Shown piece after piece: positions 7,835 through 16,815 of a stretch of DNA of 64,000 nt. The position numbers were made by a program, and so were the translations under genes. The DNA comes from JBMYRH01 sp049602155 (GTDB taxonomy: Bacteria; Myxococcota_A; UBA9042; PHBI01; JBMYRH01), in NCBI GenBank assembly GCA_049602155.1, contig JBMYRH010000001.1, positions 248,001 to 312,000 on the forward strand, in the 5' to 3' direction. The notes below the pieces were generated by a model that searched no databases, had not been told where the DNA came from, and saw only the letters and a list, made by a program, of their open reading frames with translations. Position 1 is the first letter of the stretch. The number at the start of each line of letters is the position of its first letter.

Positions 7835-8965
7835 ATGCGTCGGTTCAATCAAAAGCTCTGCGGCACCGCAGTGGCGATGGCCCTTATCACCGTGGGATGC
7901 GGGAGTGACGCCCCAGCCAATGGAGACGACACGACCGCCCCACCGGTCGCAGACACGATGGAGGGCTCCGAAGCGGACATCGATGAGGAAGTCCCCATGG
8001 GCAACGGCGCCTCCGACGTGCAAGAGGACGCGGTCGAGGTCACTCCGGAAGATGTGACGATGCCCCCTGCCACGGAAGACACCCAGGGCGACGACGTCCA
8101 GGAGGCGGACATTGGTGACTCAGCAGGTCACGCATCGGATGCCTCTCCGGAGGGTGACAGCGGGGGACCTCCAAGCGGCGATGTCGGCCCCGACCCTGAG
8201 GCTGACTCAGAGGTCGATGTCCCAGAGCCGCCTTCAGACATGGATGGCGACGGCATCCCGGACGCAGACGACCCGGATATGGACGGAGACGGCTACTCCA
8301 ATGATGACGAGATGCACGCTGGCACCGATCCCATGGACGCCTCCTCGGTCATCTATGTCGGCGGGTGGCCCTACAACCAGGCCAAGGATGAGATCGCCGA
8401 TCCTGGTTGGGACTCAGAGCCCCTCTTAGGGACCGTGATGCCCAACTATCAGGCGCTCGATCAACACGGAGATCTCGTCAGCCTGTACGACTTCGCCAAG
8501 ACCGGGAAGCCCATCGTCCTCGACGTCGTGACCTGGTTCTGCGAGCCGTGCAAAGCGATGGCGGACTACTTCTCAAACGGTGATCCATCCGTGATGGATG
8601 ACTTCGCCTTCTTCGCCGACAAGTACGACATCATCCGCGACTTGATCGTCAACGGTGACATCCACTGGATCACCATCATGTGGTCGGCGAGCACACCGAT
8701 GGAGCAAGCCGATGCGGCGCTATGGGAAGAGACGTGGCCCTCGGAATTCGTGACGGTGTTGGCCGACACGAACCTCCAACTTCAGGAGTACCTCTACGTG
8801 AAGGCGATGCCGCGAATCGATGTCCTCGACGAGCACATGACCTTCGTCGCGTTCTGCGACAACGATGTGCCCTGTGACTCCGAGATCGGGGGAGGTCCTG
8901 GTGGCCCTATCGCCGGCCTCAAGTGGCTCGAGTCCTACTACAACTCCCTCTACGGCGCGCCGTGA
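7835..8965 (+). CDS. Lipoprotein with thrombospondin-3-like calcium repeats and a TlpA-like thioredoxin fold
   Basis: ATG 7835 follows GGGGAGAGCGACG and starts a signal peptide with a lipobox cysteine (LITVGC). An in-frame ATG at 7793 lacks both. An Asp/Glu/Pro-rich linker (about residues 25-130) leads to DxDxDG calcium-binding repeats (DMDGDGIPDADD, DMDGDGYSNDDE), then a thioredoxin-like domain with WFCEPC (Cys236, Cys239). It is expected on the outer-membrane or periplasmic face as a thiol-disulfide protein; whether it acts in redox chemistry or is only structural is unknown. Its stop overlaps the GTG of the next lipoprotein gene, so the pair is translationally coupled. Confidence 0.85.
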   Translation: MRRFNQKLCGTAVAMALITVGCGSDAPANGDDTTAPPVADTMEGSEADIDEEVPMGNGASDVQEDAVEVTPEDVTMPPATEDTQGDDVQEADIGDSAGHASDASPEGDSGGPPSGDVGPDPEADSEVDVPEPPSDMDGDGIPDADDPDMDGDGYSNDDEMHAGTDPMDASSVIYVGGWPYNQAKDEIADPGWDSEPLLGTVMPNYQALDQHGDLVSLYDFAKTGKPIVLDVVTWFCEPCKAMADYFSNGDPSVMDDFAFFADKYDIIRDLIVNGDIHWITIMWSASTPMEQADAALWEETWPSEFVTVLADTNLQLQEYLYVKAMPRIDVLDEHMTFVAFCDNDVPCDSEIGGGPGGPIAGLKWLESYYNSLYGAP

Positions 8966-9903
8966 GGCGCACGTTTTGGCTGACCTGTCTCCTCGCCGCT
9001 TTGGCGTTAGGGGGCTGCGAAAGCGACCCTGTCCAACCGGGGGGCTCAGGTGAGAACGAGGGCCACGACACAGCGCCCCCTTCCGACGCCACTGCGACGA
9101 CTGAGTCCGATGCTTCCGAGGGCTGCGAGGCCTCACCCGGGCCACCACCCGAGGGGCCAACTGCGCCCCCGCTGGTTACCGATGAGGCCCCACCGACGGG
9201 TGCTGTCACCGGGCGCCTTGTGTACCCGGATGGTCAACCGATTGAAGCGATGCGCATGCTCGCGTGTACCCCCTCGATTTGCTACTGGGACGAGACCGAC
9301 TCCGATGGGCGATTTCTCGTCTCAGACCTGACCTTAGAACCGCTGAAGATGCAGACTGGTGACCCGAGCGGGGCGCACCTCGACGTCATCTTCTACCACC
9401 TCTTGGAGACCGAGGATGTGTCCTCCCTGCCCCACGACATCATCGTCCCCTTGCGAGACGATGAGGCCCCGGTCGCTTGGCCCGAGGAGGGTGGCGCCGT
9501 GACGTTGGCCGCCGGTCAGCTAGAACTCCAAGTCGAGGCAGGCGCCGTCTCTTACCCGGTCGGCACCAAGGAAAAAGCCGTACGCGCCATGCGCCTCGAG
9601 GGCACCGAACTGCCCCCTTTTGATTGGACACCTTGGGCTGGACGAGAGGACGAGACCTTTGCCTTCGTCGTGAACCCAGTCGGCGTCACGGTCACGTCGA
9701 GCGCGCAGGTCCGGATCCTCGGACAAACGCCAGGGCCCTGCGCTGTGTATCGCCTCTGGGTGGTCCATGCGAAGACTGGCGCCCTTAGTTACGCAGGGCT
9801 GATGACCCTCGAGGCGCGCGACGGGGAGGCGATCTTAGTGTCCGCACCTGACGCGGTGATCGACGAGTTCACGACCCTCATACTCAGCCCAGTCGAGGGC
9901 TGA
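8962..9903 (+). CDS. Lipoprotein with carboxypeptidase-regulatory-like domain, 313 aa
   Basis: GTG 8962 overlaps the preceding stop as GTGA and begins a clear lipoprotein signal (basic VRRT, a hydrophobic run, LGGC). A disordered acidic/Pro-rich linker follows to about residue 75. Next comes a beta-sandwich resembling carboxypeptidase-regulatory/CNA-B domains (TGAVTGRLVYPDGQPI, DSDGRFLVSDL), then a second beta-rich domain with no recognised family. It probably partners the upstream thioredoxin-like lipoprotein at the cell surface. No enzymatic residues were recognised. Confidence 0.8.
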   Translation: MRRTFWLTCLLAALALGGCESDPVQPGGSGENEGHDTAPPSDATATTESDASEGCEASPGPPPEGPTAPPLVTDEAPPTGAVTGRLVYPDGQPIEAMRMLACTPSICYWDETDSDGRFLVSDLTLEPLKMQTGDPSGAHLDVIFYHLLETEDVSSLPHDIIVPLRDDEAPVAWPEEGGAVTLAAGQLELQVEAGAVSYPVGTKEKAVRAMRLEGTELPPFDWTPWAGREDETFAFVVNPVGVTVTSSAQVRILGQTPGPCAVYRLWVVHAKTGALSYAGLMTLEARDGEAILVSAPDAVIDEFTTLILSPVEG

Positions 9904-9906
9904 AGG

Positions 9907-9924
9907 CTCCGCATTTATGCGGGG
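9907..9924. terminator. Weak hairpin between convergent genes
   Basis: CTCCGCA-TTTA-TGCGGGG forms a 7-bp stem (one G-T pair) with a 4-base loop, straddling the ends of two convergent genes. No T-run follows, so termination here is only suggested. Confidence 0.3.
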
Positions 9925-10343
9925 CGCCCGGGGCGAAGCCAAGACGCGGCCTCCGCGTGGGTCTTGAAGAGCGAAGCGCGGTCAAAGCGCGCGACCTTTA
10001 AGACAGCCTGCGCGATCTTTCGCTCCCAAGCCTTGGCGCCAAAGATGGCCACCCGACCGACTAATCCGCGGTTGAGGAGCAACCACTTGCCCATGATCGC
10101 TTGGGCCCGCAGGGGTGTCTTGCTCAACCCTGTCAGATCCATGAAGACGTCGAGGGTCTCGTTCCCTTCACGCATGGTCGCGATCTCATCGAACATCGCT
10201 ACGAGGGCGCGAGTCCCCGGGATCGTCCCTTTGCCGTGAATGGCGACAAAGAGCACCTGATCAGCGTCGACGATGATGGTGAACCACCCAGCGCCGGGAT
10301 CGTCGTAGCGATTCGAGTAGCGGGTGGGATCCATAGGTTGCAT
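9915..10343 (-). CDS. SpoIIAA/STAS-like protein, 142 aa
   Basis: A small cytosolic protein with the alternating strand/helix pattern of SpoIIAA-like (STAS-related) domains: FTIIVDADQVLFVAIHGKG, a central strand LDVFMDLTGLSK, and VGRVAIFGAKAWERKIAQ. I see no canonical phosphorylatable Asp-Ser pair, so it is more like the lipid-binding or unknown STAS-like families than an anti-sigma antagonist. It is transcribed away from the M28 peptidase gene, with a short shared promoter region. Confidence 0.75.
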   Translation of the reverse strand: MQPMDPTRYSNRYDDPGAGWFTIIVDADQVLFVAIHGKGTIPGTRALVAMFDEIATMREGNETLDVFMDLTGLSKTPLRAQAIMGKWLLLNRGLVGRVAIFGAKAWERKIAQAVLKVARFDRASLFKTHAEAASWLRPGRPA

Positions 10344-10367
10344 GGCTGGTATCCTAACCGGTAGACA
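10338..10367 (+). promoter_or_regulatory. Possible promoter of the M28 peptidase gene
   Basis: TTGCAT, an 18-base spacer and TAGACA resemble a sigma-70 promoter 23 bp before the GTG start. The -35 element overlaps the start codon of the divergent SpoIIAA-like gene. Confidence 0.35.
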
Positions 10368-10390
10368 ACGAGACCGTCGAGGAGGTCTCT

Positions 10391-11830
10391 GTGAACACCG
10401 TCAAGCATGTCTCCCTCATCGCAGCGCTCATCGCCGGCGCCGTGCAGTTTGCGGCCTGCGGTGCCGCCCCTGTGAAGGACACCGCGCACGTCACGCCCGC
10501 CGCGACAGGCAGCGATCCAACTGTGCAGCGCATCATGGACACCATCTTGGCCGGCCGCGGCGCCTACGAACGGCTCGTCACGCTGTGTGACAGCTTCGGT
10601 CATCGCCTGTCAGGGAGCCCGGAGCTCGAGCAGGCCATCGCTTGGGCCCGTGACGTGCTGCGCGACGAAGGGCATGAGAACGTCGCCCTTGAGCCCGTCA
10701 CGATCCCCAAGTGGGTCCGGGGTGAAGAGTCCGCCGTCATGCTGACCCCTCGCATCGAGCCCCTCCATATGTTGGGCCTCGGGATGTCACTCCCGACCCC
10801 GCCAGAGGGCATCACGGCCGAGGTGGTCACTGTCGCTAACGAGGACGAGCTTAAGGCTCTGGGCACGAGCGTCACCGGTAAGATCGTGCATTTTAACAAC
10901 CCGATGCCGGATTGGACCCCGGAGGAGGGCGCTTGCTACGGGCACACCGTACGATTCCGACTCTTCGGCGCCAACATGGCTGGCAAGCTCGGGGCCAAGG
11001 CCGTCCTGATCCGCTCGGTGACGGCGCACAGCCTTCGAACCCCGCACACCGGCACGCTCGTCTATCGCGAGGACGAGCCTGCGATCCCCGCGGCAGCTAT
11101 CTCTACAGAGGACTCCGACCTCCTCGCGCGGCTCCAGGCTGCCGGCAAGCCCGTCCAGGTGAAGCTCACCATGAACGCTCGACGGGACGGTGACAGCCAT
11201 TCGTCCAACGTCGTGGCCGAGATCGTCGGGCGAGAGCTGCCGGACGAGGTCGTCATCATCAGCGGGCACATCGACTCGTGGGATGTCGGTCAGGGCGCGC
11301 ACGATGACGGCTCAGGGGTCGTCATGGCCATGGAGACCCTCGGTACACTGAGGACGATGGGCCTCCAGGCCCGGCGCACAATCCGTCTGGTCTTATGGAC
11401 CAACGAAGAGAACGGGATGGCGGGCGTGAAACAATACATCCGTGACCATCAAGAGGAGCTCCCCAAGATCGTCGCCGCCATCGAGGCGGACGCGGGTGGC
11501 TTTGCTCCTGTCTCATTTGGCGTCTCTCACGTCGACGAGGATAAACAAGCCGCCGCCGCCGGGCGCGTCGAGGCCATGATGCCCGAGCTCGCCAAGGCCG
11601 CTCACATGACGGTACTCCCAGGACGAGGCGCACCGGACGTCAGCCACTTTAAGAAGCACGGCGTGCCCGTCATCGGCCTCTACACCCATGGCGAACACTA
11701 CTTTGACTACCACCACACAGAGGCCGACACGGTGGACAAGGTCGACCCCGAGGAGCTCACCCGTTCGGCGGCAGCGATGGCTGGCCTCGCCTGGATGATC
11801 GCCGAGATGCCAGGCCGCATCGACGACTGA
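10391..11830 (+). CDS. M28-family metallopeptidase lipoprotein, carboxypeptidase Q-like
   Basis: A zinc-dependent exopeptidase (aminopeptidase/carboxypeptidase Q type), exported and lipid-anchored. GTG 10391 follows GGAGG. The signal peptide ends in a lipobox (FAAC). A PA-like insertion lies between about residues 130 and 250. The M28 core follows: SGHIDSWD (His293), HDDGSG (Asp305 and Asp306), TNEENG (Glu339 and Glu340), EADAGG and YHHTEADTVDKV (His441 and His442), which supply the expected two-zinc ligand set. It ends convergently with the TldE gene. It probably recycles peptides outside the inner membrane. Confidence 0.92.
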   Translation: MNTVKHVSLIAALIAGAVQFAACGAAPVKDTAHVTPAATGSDPTVQRIMDTILAGRGAYERLVTLCDSFGHRLSGSPELEQAIAWARDVLRDEGHENVALEPVTIPKWVRGEESAVMLTPRIEPLHMLGLGMSLPTPPEGITAEVVTVANEDELKALGTSVTGKIVHFNNPMPDWTPEEGACYGHTVRFRLFGANMAGKLGAKAVLIRSVTAHSLRTPHTGTLVYREDEPAIPAAAISTEDSDLLARLQAAGKPVQVKLTMNARRDGDSHSSNVVAEIVGRELPDEVVIISGHIDSWDVGQGAHDDGSGVVMAMETLGTLRTMGLQARRTIRLVLWTNEENGMAGVKQYIRDHQEELPKIVAAIEADAGGFAPVSFGVSHVDEDKQAAAAGRVEAMMPELAKAAHMTVLPGRGAPDVSHFKKHGVPVIGLYTHGEHYFDYHHTEADTVDKVDPEELTRSAAAMAGLAWMIAEMPGRIDD

Positions 11831-11845
11831 GTCGACGACGCCCCT

Positions 11846-13243
11846 CTAGCGACCGCTCGTGAACTTCAGCCCCGGGATCAAGAGCCATGGGGCAACAAAA
11901 CATTGGCTAGGACCGAACCACGAGTTGTGGGCCTCCAAGGTTTTTGAGATGCAGCCCGAGTCTTGAATGCGGCTGAAGGCCTCGAGAATCGAGTCCGTGA
12001 AGCGCAGCGTCTGGACCGCCCTCCCCTGCCGACCATCCTCGATGAGGAAGGCCCCATCACGCAGCAACCCCGTCATCACCGCACGTCGTGGCTCAAGCAT
12101 CGCGTTCACATAATGAAAGCGGGTCACTAAGAGCCCTCGGTTGACCCGTTGGATCATCTCCTCAGGGTTCCCGGTGCCAGGCTCGAGGTGGATATGAGCC
12201 GCTCGGGAACCGCTCGTCGGGAACTCGTCGTCACATTGAGCGTGCCCAGTCGACGCACAACCCGCTCGACGCCCAGACGCCGTATCGTGCACGACGCCCT
12301 GCGCGACACCAGAGCTCACCAACGAGACGCGGCGCTTCGGTTGCCCCTCGACATCAAAGGGCTGGGGCACCCCAATGCCGTGCGGCATGGAGGCGTCGTC
12401 GACCAATGAGATGTGCTCACCAGTGACGCTCTCGCCTTCACGCCCTGCGATGAAGCTGGTGCCCTCCTCTGCGGCCCGCGACGAGAAGGCGATCGTCCCC
12501 ATCCACTCGAGCAGCTCAGCGACCGCAGCGGGGGCGAGCACGACATCCCAGGCGCCAGGCTCCACGGTCATCGGATCGTGAGCGAGGTGACACTCATCGC
12601 GGACGGTCGTCTGGAGTCGGTCGATAATGGACTCGTCGACGCGCGTATCGAAGTAGGAGCGGTAAGCGCTGGCGCGGTGCCCTGCGGGCCGCTCCAAGGC
12701 GCTCAAATTCACATCTGCCCAGCTGCCCACGTGGTGCGCAGCGACGCCGGCTGAGGAGCGCACAGCCATGGAGCTCAGGCCAGAGTGAAAGCGGCCTGCG
12801 AGGCTCAGATCGTCGGCCTCATGGGCCCGACAGGCCTCGGCCAGCCAACGCGCCTTGGTCGGCCCATCGAGCGCCGCTGTGGCCACATCCAAGGCCCGCG
12901 GCGATGGCGCAGCCAGCGCTGTCGGCTCCGCGAGCTCGAGCGGCTCCGTGGCCTGTGGTGCGGCAGTCGCGCGCGAGAGCGCCAGCTCCGCACAGCGCTT
13001 TAATCCACTGTCGGAGAGGTCCGTCGTGGAGGCCCGCGCCTCGCGCTGATCGGCGATGACCCTCAAGGTCACCTTGGCCTCGACCACTTGCCCCGCTTGG
13101 ATGATCCGGCTCTCTGCCAGCCTCAAATGGCTCCCTTCATCACCGCGGAAGAGCGCCTCAGCGCCATCAGAGGCCCCGGCGACGTGGCCGAGGAGTGACG
13201 CGAGCCGCTCATCGATCCATCCCTTATCGAACACGCTGTCCAT
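11846..13243 (-). CDS. TldE/PmbA-type subunit of a TldD/TldE metalloprotease, 465 aa
   Basis: The non-catalytic partner of a TldD/TldE heterodimer, which degrades or matures peptides. ATG 13243 was chosen for its AAGGGAGG site; upstream frame to 13396 overlaps tldD and is spurious. The TldE-like features are the N-terminal domain with LRLAESRII, the GAWDVVLAPAAVAELLEW helix, GTSFIAGREGE, and a C-terminal barrel without an HExxxH motif. Its gene starts 11 bp after the tldD stop, with the ribosome site in the gap, so the two are one operon. Best called by context and architecture. Confidence 0.87.
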   Translation of the reverse strand: MDSVFDKGWIDERLASLLGHVAGASDGAEALFRGDEGSHLRLAESRIIQAGQVVEAKVTLRVIADQREARASTTDLSDSGLKRCAELALSRATAAPQATEPLELAEPTALAAPSPRALDVATAALDGPTKARWLAEACRAHEADDLSLAGRFHSGLSSMAVRSSAGVAAHHVGSWADVNLSALERPAGHRASAYRSYFDTRVDESIIDRLQTTVRDECHLAHDPMTVEPGAWDVVLAPAAVAELLEWMGTIAFSSRAAEEGTSFIAGREGESVTGEHISLVDDASMPHGIGVPQPFDVEGQPKRRVSLVSSGVAQGVVHDTASGRRAGCASTGHAQCDDEFPTSGSRAAHIHLEPGTGNPEEMIQRVNRGLLVTRFHYVNAMLEPRRAVMTGLLRDGAFLIEDGRQGRAVQTLRFTDSILEAFSRIQDSGCISKTLEAHNSWFGPSQCFVAPWLLIPGLKFTSGR

Positions 13244-13254
13244 GATCGCCTCCC

Positions 13255-14703
13255 TTACGTGTGACCGACACTGACGTTGTCGAAGCGAGTGGGTGCACAA
13301 CCGTGCCCCACGTACATGATCTGCCCTGGATCGCCCTTGCCGCAGAACGCCCAACCCCACATCTGCCAGGCCTCGGGCCCAGCGATCGCAGAGCAACCGC
13401 CCCAGAACGCGGGGGTCACCCCGAAGTAGACGGGGTTCTTGTAGAGTTTACCCGTGAGCTTACCGCCCTTGATCTCGTAGGCCGCTTCGCAGCTGAACTG
13501 GAAGTTCAAGCGCAGATCGTCGATCGACCAGCTCTTGTTCACGCTGAGGTAGAGGCCATCGTCGATGCCCCCTATCAGGTCATCAAAGCTCCCGCTCCCC
13601 GGCTGCAGGTTGACGTTGATCATCCGGACAATCGGCTGCCGCGACCAGCTCTCAGCGCGCAGGGCTGAGCCCGACGTCCGACCAAGCGCTGCGGCACTGT
13701 CCCTGCCCGAGAGGTACCCCACGAACGTCCCGTCCTCGACGATCGGCGTCGAGGTCGCGGGTGTGCCCTCATCATCAAACCCAAAGGTCCCAGGACCGTA
13801 TGGGGTGGTGGCATCCGCGGTCAGGTTGACCAGCTCTGAGCCGTAGCGAAACCCTAACTTCTCGGGCAGCGCGAAGCTCGCCCCGGCGAGGCTAATCTCC
13901 TCCCCAAAGACACGATCGAGCTCGATCGGGTGGCCCACAGACTCGTGGATCTGAAGCGAGAGCTGCGCGCCATCTAAGACGATCGTCTTGTGTCCGGTGG
14001 GGGTCGGCTCGGCCCGCGTGAGCGCGATCGCCTCTTCCGCTAAGCGGTCAGCGTCGTTCACCAAGTCAAAGCCACGGAAGCACTCAAAGCCACCCTGCAA
14101 GATGTTGCCCTCAAAGCTCTTTGGGCCCGAGCGTACCTGCACATCACCTTGGTGCTCAGCGAGGGCGACGAGGCCGCCGCCGCAGAGGGTCACACGCTGA
14201 TCTTGAGCGGAGCCATTCGAGGCACGAAAGGTCTGCGTCTGACGATGCGCCGTGAAGCCACCCTTGGCCACCTTCACTCCGGCGTGAGCCTTCATCCGTG
14301 CGTGGGCTTCCGCGAAGATCTCGTTTTTGACCTCAAGGGGGACCGCGAACGGGTCCTCCTGCATCGGCGTCTCATAGGCGCCTGAGACCGCCTCGGGGAT
14401 CTGTGGCCCCCCCTCAAGCAAGGTTGAGGTCGCCGCAGCCGCCGAGACAGCGTCTCGTGAGGCGCGCTCAACTCCGGAACGGTTGAGTAGGCTTGTCGCA
14501 CCGTATCCCCAACCCTCGGCGCCGAGGGCTCGAATGCCGATGCCCAAGTCGCGATACGACGCTGACACGTCGATCCCGCCGTCCTTATAGTCGATCATCT
14601 CGCGCTGACGCTCCACGAGGCGCACTTCGGCGTACCGAGCGCCAGCGGCCATGGCGCTCTCAAGCGCGATCTCACACAGCGCATCGCGTTCGCTTTGCTC
14701 CAT
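13255..14703 (-). CDS. tldD: TldD-type catalytic metalloprotease subunit, 482 aa
   Basis: The catalytic subunit of the cytosolic TldD/TldE protease. ATG 14703 has AAGGAGG upstream. The zinc-binding HExxxH motif is HESVGH (His253, Glu254, His258), followed by PIELDRVFGEE, and the C-terminal CGKGDPGQ segment should supply the third ligand. Length and domain order fit TldD (N-terminal alpha/beta domain, then a beta barrel). It is the first gene of the tldD-tldE operon, divergent from the GNAT gene. In other bacteria such pairs mature peptide products or clear peptides; no precursor gene is visible nearby. Confidence 0.9.
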   Translation of the reverse strand: MEQSERDALCEIALESAMAAGARYAEVRLVERQREMIDYKDGGIDVSASYRDLGIGIRALGAEGWGYGATSLLNRSGVERASRDAVSAAAATSTLLEGGPQIPEAVSGAYETPMQEDPFAVPLEVKNEIFAEAHARMKAHAGVKVAKGGFTAHRQTQTFRASNGSAQDQRVTLCGGGLVALAEHQGDVQVRSGPKSFEGNILQGGFECFRGFDLVNDADRLAEEAIALTRAEPTPTGHKTIVLDGAQLSLQIHESVGHPIELDRVFGEEISLAGASFALPEKLGFRYGSELVNLTADATTPYGPGTFGFDDEGTPATSTPIVEDGTFVGYLSGRDSAAALGRTSGSALRAESWSRQPIVRMINVNLQPGSGSFDDLIGGIDDGLYLSVNKSWSIDDLRLNFQFSCEAAYEIKGGKLTGKLYKNPVYFGVTPAFWGGCSAIAGPEAWQMWGWAFCGKGDPGQIMYVGHGCAPTRFDNVSVGHT

Positions 14704-14814
14704 CGTCCCCTCCTTATCACCTCAGCCCGAGCCGACGATTGGACTTATCACACCCGACTAGGGCGAAGCGATTTCAATGTCATGCTATATGGGCCACCTG
14801 CCCTATGGAGCAAC

Positions 14815-16005
14815 GTGTCCGAGTCCCTCGCCACCGTCATCCCGTCCGCCACGCAGCTGCTGTTTCGTGGAGAAGGCTGGGGTCTACGTCCCGCCTCCAG
14901 CGAAGATCGTGCGGCACTCAATGGGCTCCTCAGCTCTGTCCCCTTTGGGGGCCCCCTCGCCATCCGAGAGGACCGGGGTGGTGTGCCCGCTCGACTCCGT
15001 GTGTTTGAAGCTCAAGGCACCGCGCATGATCCGCTGAGCTTCTTGATCGAGGACGATGTCGGCGCCGCGATCGGTTGCCTCTCTTTCGTCGTCCGCAAGG
15101 CACGCCTGGGCGCAGACACACTCACTGTGGGCCACATCAGTGATCTCCGGCTGAGCCCAAAGCACCGGGGGGCGAGCCTGTTGCCTGCGGTGCTCCGAGC
15201 CTGCTGCGACCACCTGCGTGACACAGAGGGGGTTGAGATCTTCTACACCGGCTGCTTTGACCATGACCAACAGGCCCTCGGAGCCTTCACGCATCGGGAC
15301 GATCGGCGCTTTCAACAGCCGATGGCTCAAGTCATGCACCAGCTCACTGTCGGCCTGCTCCCTCGTGGCGCGAGACTCCCCGGCGCGCCCTCTCGGCGGA
15401 TTGAGTACGGCTCAAACGCGACTCTTGAGGAGGTCGGTGAATTCCTCCATCGCAGCCACGCCATGTCCACCCTCGGTCGCTCGGAATCTCCAGCTGGGTT
15501 CGCTGCCAGGCTTCAGCAAATGACCGGTGGCAACCTCGAGCAGATCGTCCTTGTCCGAGAGGCACGAGGCGGTGCCTTGGCCTGTTGCGGGGCTGTGCTC
15601 CCCACGGGTGGCTTGCGCCAATTCCACTTCGGTCCCCTGCGAGACGCACCCAAACGCGCTGCGTTGAAGTTCAACCTCTCAAGTTGGTTTGGGGGCTACC
15701 CACGCCTCCCCCTGGAGACGACCAGCCCGACGCCTCTTCTCCAAGTCGCTTTCCTGGCCCAGAGAGACGAGGAGCCCGGCCCACTGAGGGACTTCCTGCT
15801 CGCCATCATGGCTGAGCAGTGGGAAGAGGCCGCCAGGTGGATCTCCGTGGCGGTCCCACGGCACAGCCCCATGGCCCGCGCGCTCGATGACCTGCCAGGC
15901 TTCCAATCGCCTCTGTCGTTGCTCGCGGTGACCCGTGCCGGGACCCGCTGGAACAACGTCGACTTTCGTGCGCAACGCTGTGGCATCGAGCACGTCTTCC
16001 TCTGA
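14815..16005 (+). CDS. GNAT-family acetyltransferase-like protein, 396 aa
   Basis: A protein with at least one GCN5-type acyltransferase domain (about residues 20-165): the strand GHISDLRLSPKHRG and the following helix form the acetyl-CoA pyrophosphate loop (pattern R/Q-x-x-G-x). The C-terminal half is also alpha/beta and may be a degenerate second GNAT domain. GTG 14815 was chosen because GGAG lies 5 bases upstream; ATG 14782 and a longer TTG start near 14695 are alternatives. It is divergent from tldD. The substrate is unknown, and a link to TldD/TldE peptides is only a guess from position. Confidence 0.75.
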   Translation: MSESLATVIPSATQLLFRGEGWGLRPASSEDRAALNGLLSSVPFGGPLAIREDRGGVPARLRVFEAQGTAHDPLSFLIEDDVGAAIGCLSFVVRKARLGADTLTVGHISDLRLSPKHRGASLLPAVLRACCDHLRDTEGVEIFYTGCFDHDQQALGAFTHRDDRRFQQPMAQVMHQLTVGLLPRGARLPGAPSRRIEYGSNATLEEVGEFLHRSHAMSTLGRSESPAGFAARLQQMTGGNLEQIVLVREARGGALACCGAVLPTGGLRQFHFGPLRDAPKRAALKFNLSSWFGGYPRLPLETTSPTPLLQVAFLAQRDEEPGPLRDFLLAIMAEQWEEAARWISVAVPRHSPMARALDDLPGFQSPLSLLAVTRAGTRWNNVDFRAQRCGIEHVFL

Positions 16006-16068
16006 TCCTCTCAGAGTGCGTGACGAACACCGTCGCAACGTTGGCCTCTACCATGCTAAGCACACCGT

Positions 16069-16815
16069 ATGAGCGCGCTTCTCCTGGCACTGACGACCGT
16101 GACGCTGACTACCCAGCAGTCCAGCGTTTGGACAGAACTTGAGCCCGGCATCGCCTACCGAGAGGTCTCTGTCCCGACAACGGAGAGTTGGGGACCAGGG
16201 CAGCTCCAGGTGTTCCGGATCTCACTCAAGACGCACCGCCTTGCCCCGATCGATGCCCGGCAACCGAAGCGTCAGCGCGCCTCGGTCGCGACGCTCGCCA
16301 AGGACGCCTCTGCGCTGCTCGTCGTCAACGGCACCTACTTCGACGAACGCTACCGCCCCTTGGGGCTCTTGATCGGCGACGGCCAGGCCCTAAACCCGCT
16401 ACGACGTGCCGACTGGGGGGTCTTCTACGTCCACAAAGGAGAGGCGCACTTGGTGCACACCAAGGCTTGGCGAAGTGCCCCCGTTAATGCGGCTGAATTC
16501 GCGATCCAAGTCGGCCCGCGTTGTGTCGTAGAGGGCCAACCGCTCAAGCTCAAACCGCAGGTCGCGCGACGGGCAGCCCTGGGCATCCAGAGAGACGGCA
16601 GTGTGTTAATCGCTATCAGCAAAGGAGAGCTGCTCAGCGGCGACCTCGCGCGCGTGATGGCCACCAGCCCCTCCGAAGGGGGGCTCGGCTGCGTGGACGC
16701 TGTGATGCTCGATGGTGGGGGCTCAGCGCAGCTGTGGGCGACGGTCGGCGAACGGCGTTGGCGGATCTCGGGCTCCTGGCCCGTCCCCAACGCGGTCGCG
16801 GTGCGCCGGAGATGA
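16069..16815 (+). CDS. Phosphodiester glycosidase (NAGPA/DUF2233 family), 248 aa
   Basis: A member of the family of the human uncovering enzyme, which removes GlcNAc from phosphodiester-linked sugars; bacterial members act on cell-wall or exopolysaccharide substrates. Family signatures seen are VVNGTYFDERYRPLG, IQVGPRCVV, a central AALGIQRDGSV, and DGGGSAQLW near the C terminus. The N terminus is hydrophobic (SALLLALTTVTLT) and may be a weak signal peptide. No clear ribosome-binding site precedes the ATG. Its last codons overlap the start of the parvulin gene (ATGA), making it first in a three-gene operon. Confidence 0.87.
   Translation: MSALLLALTTVTLTTQQSSVWTELEPGIAYREVSVPTTESWGPGQLQVFRISLKTHRLAPIDARQPKRQRASVATLAKDASALLVVNGTYFDERYRPLGLLIGDGQALNPLRRADWGVFYVHKGEAHLVHTKAWRSAPVNAAEFAIQVGPRCVVEGQPLKLKPQVARRAALGIQRDGSVLIAISKGELLSGDLARVMATSPSEGGLGCVDAVMLDGGGSAQLWATVGERRWRISGSWPVPNAVAVRRR

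Noticed and set aside
10391..11830. M20-type peptidase instead of M28
   Set aside because: The HDDGSG and EENG ligand blocks and a PA-like insertion fit M28/carboxypeptidase Q better.
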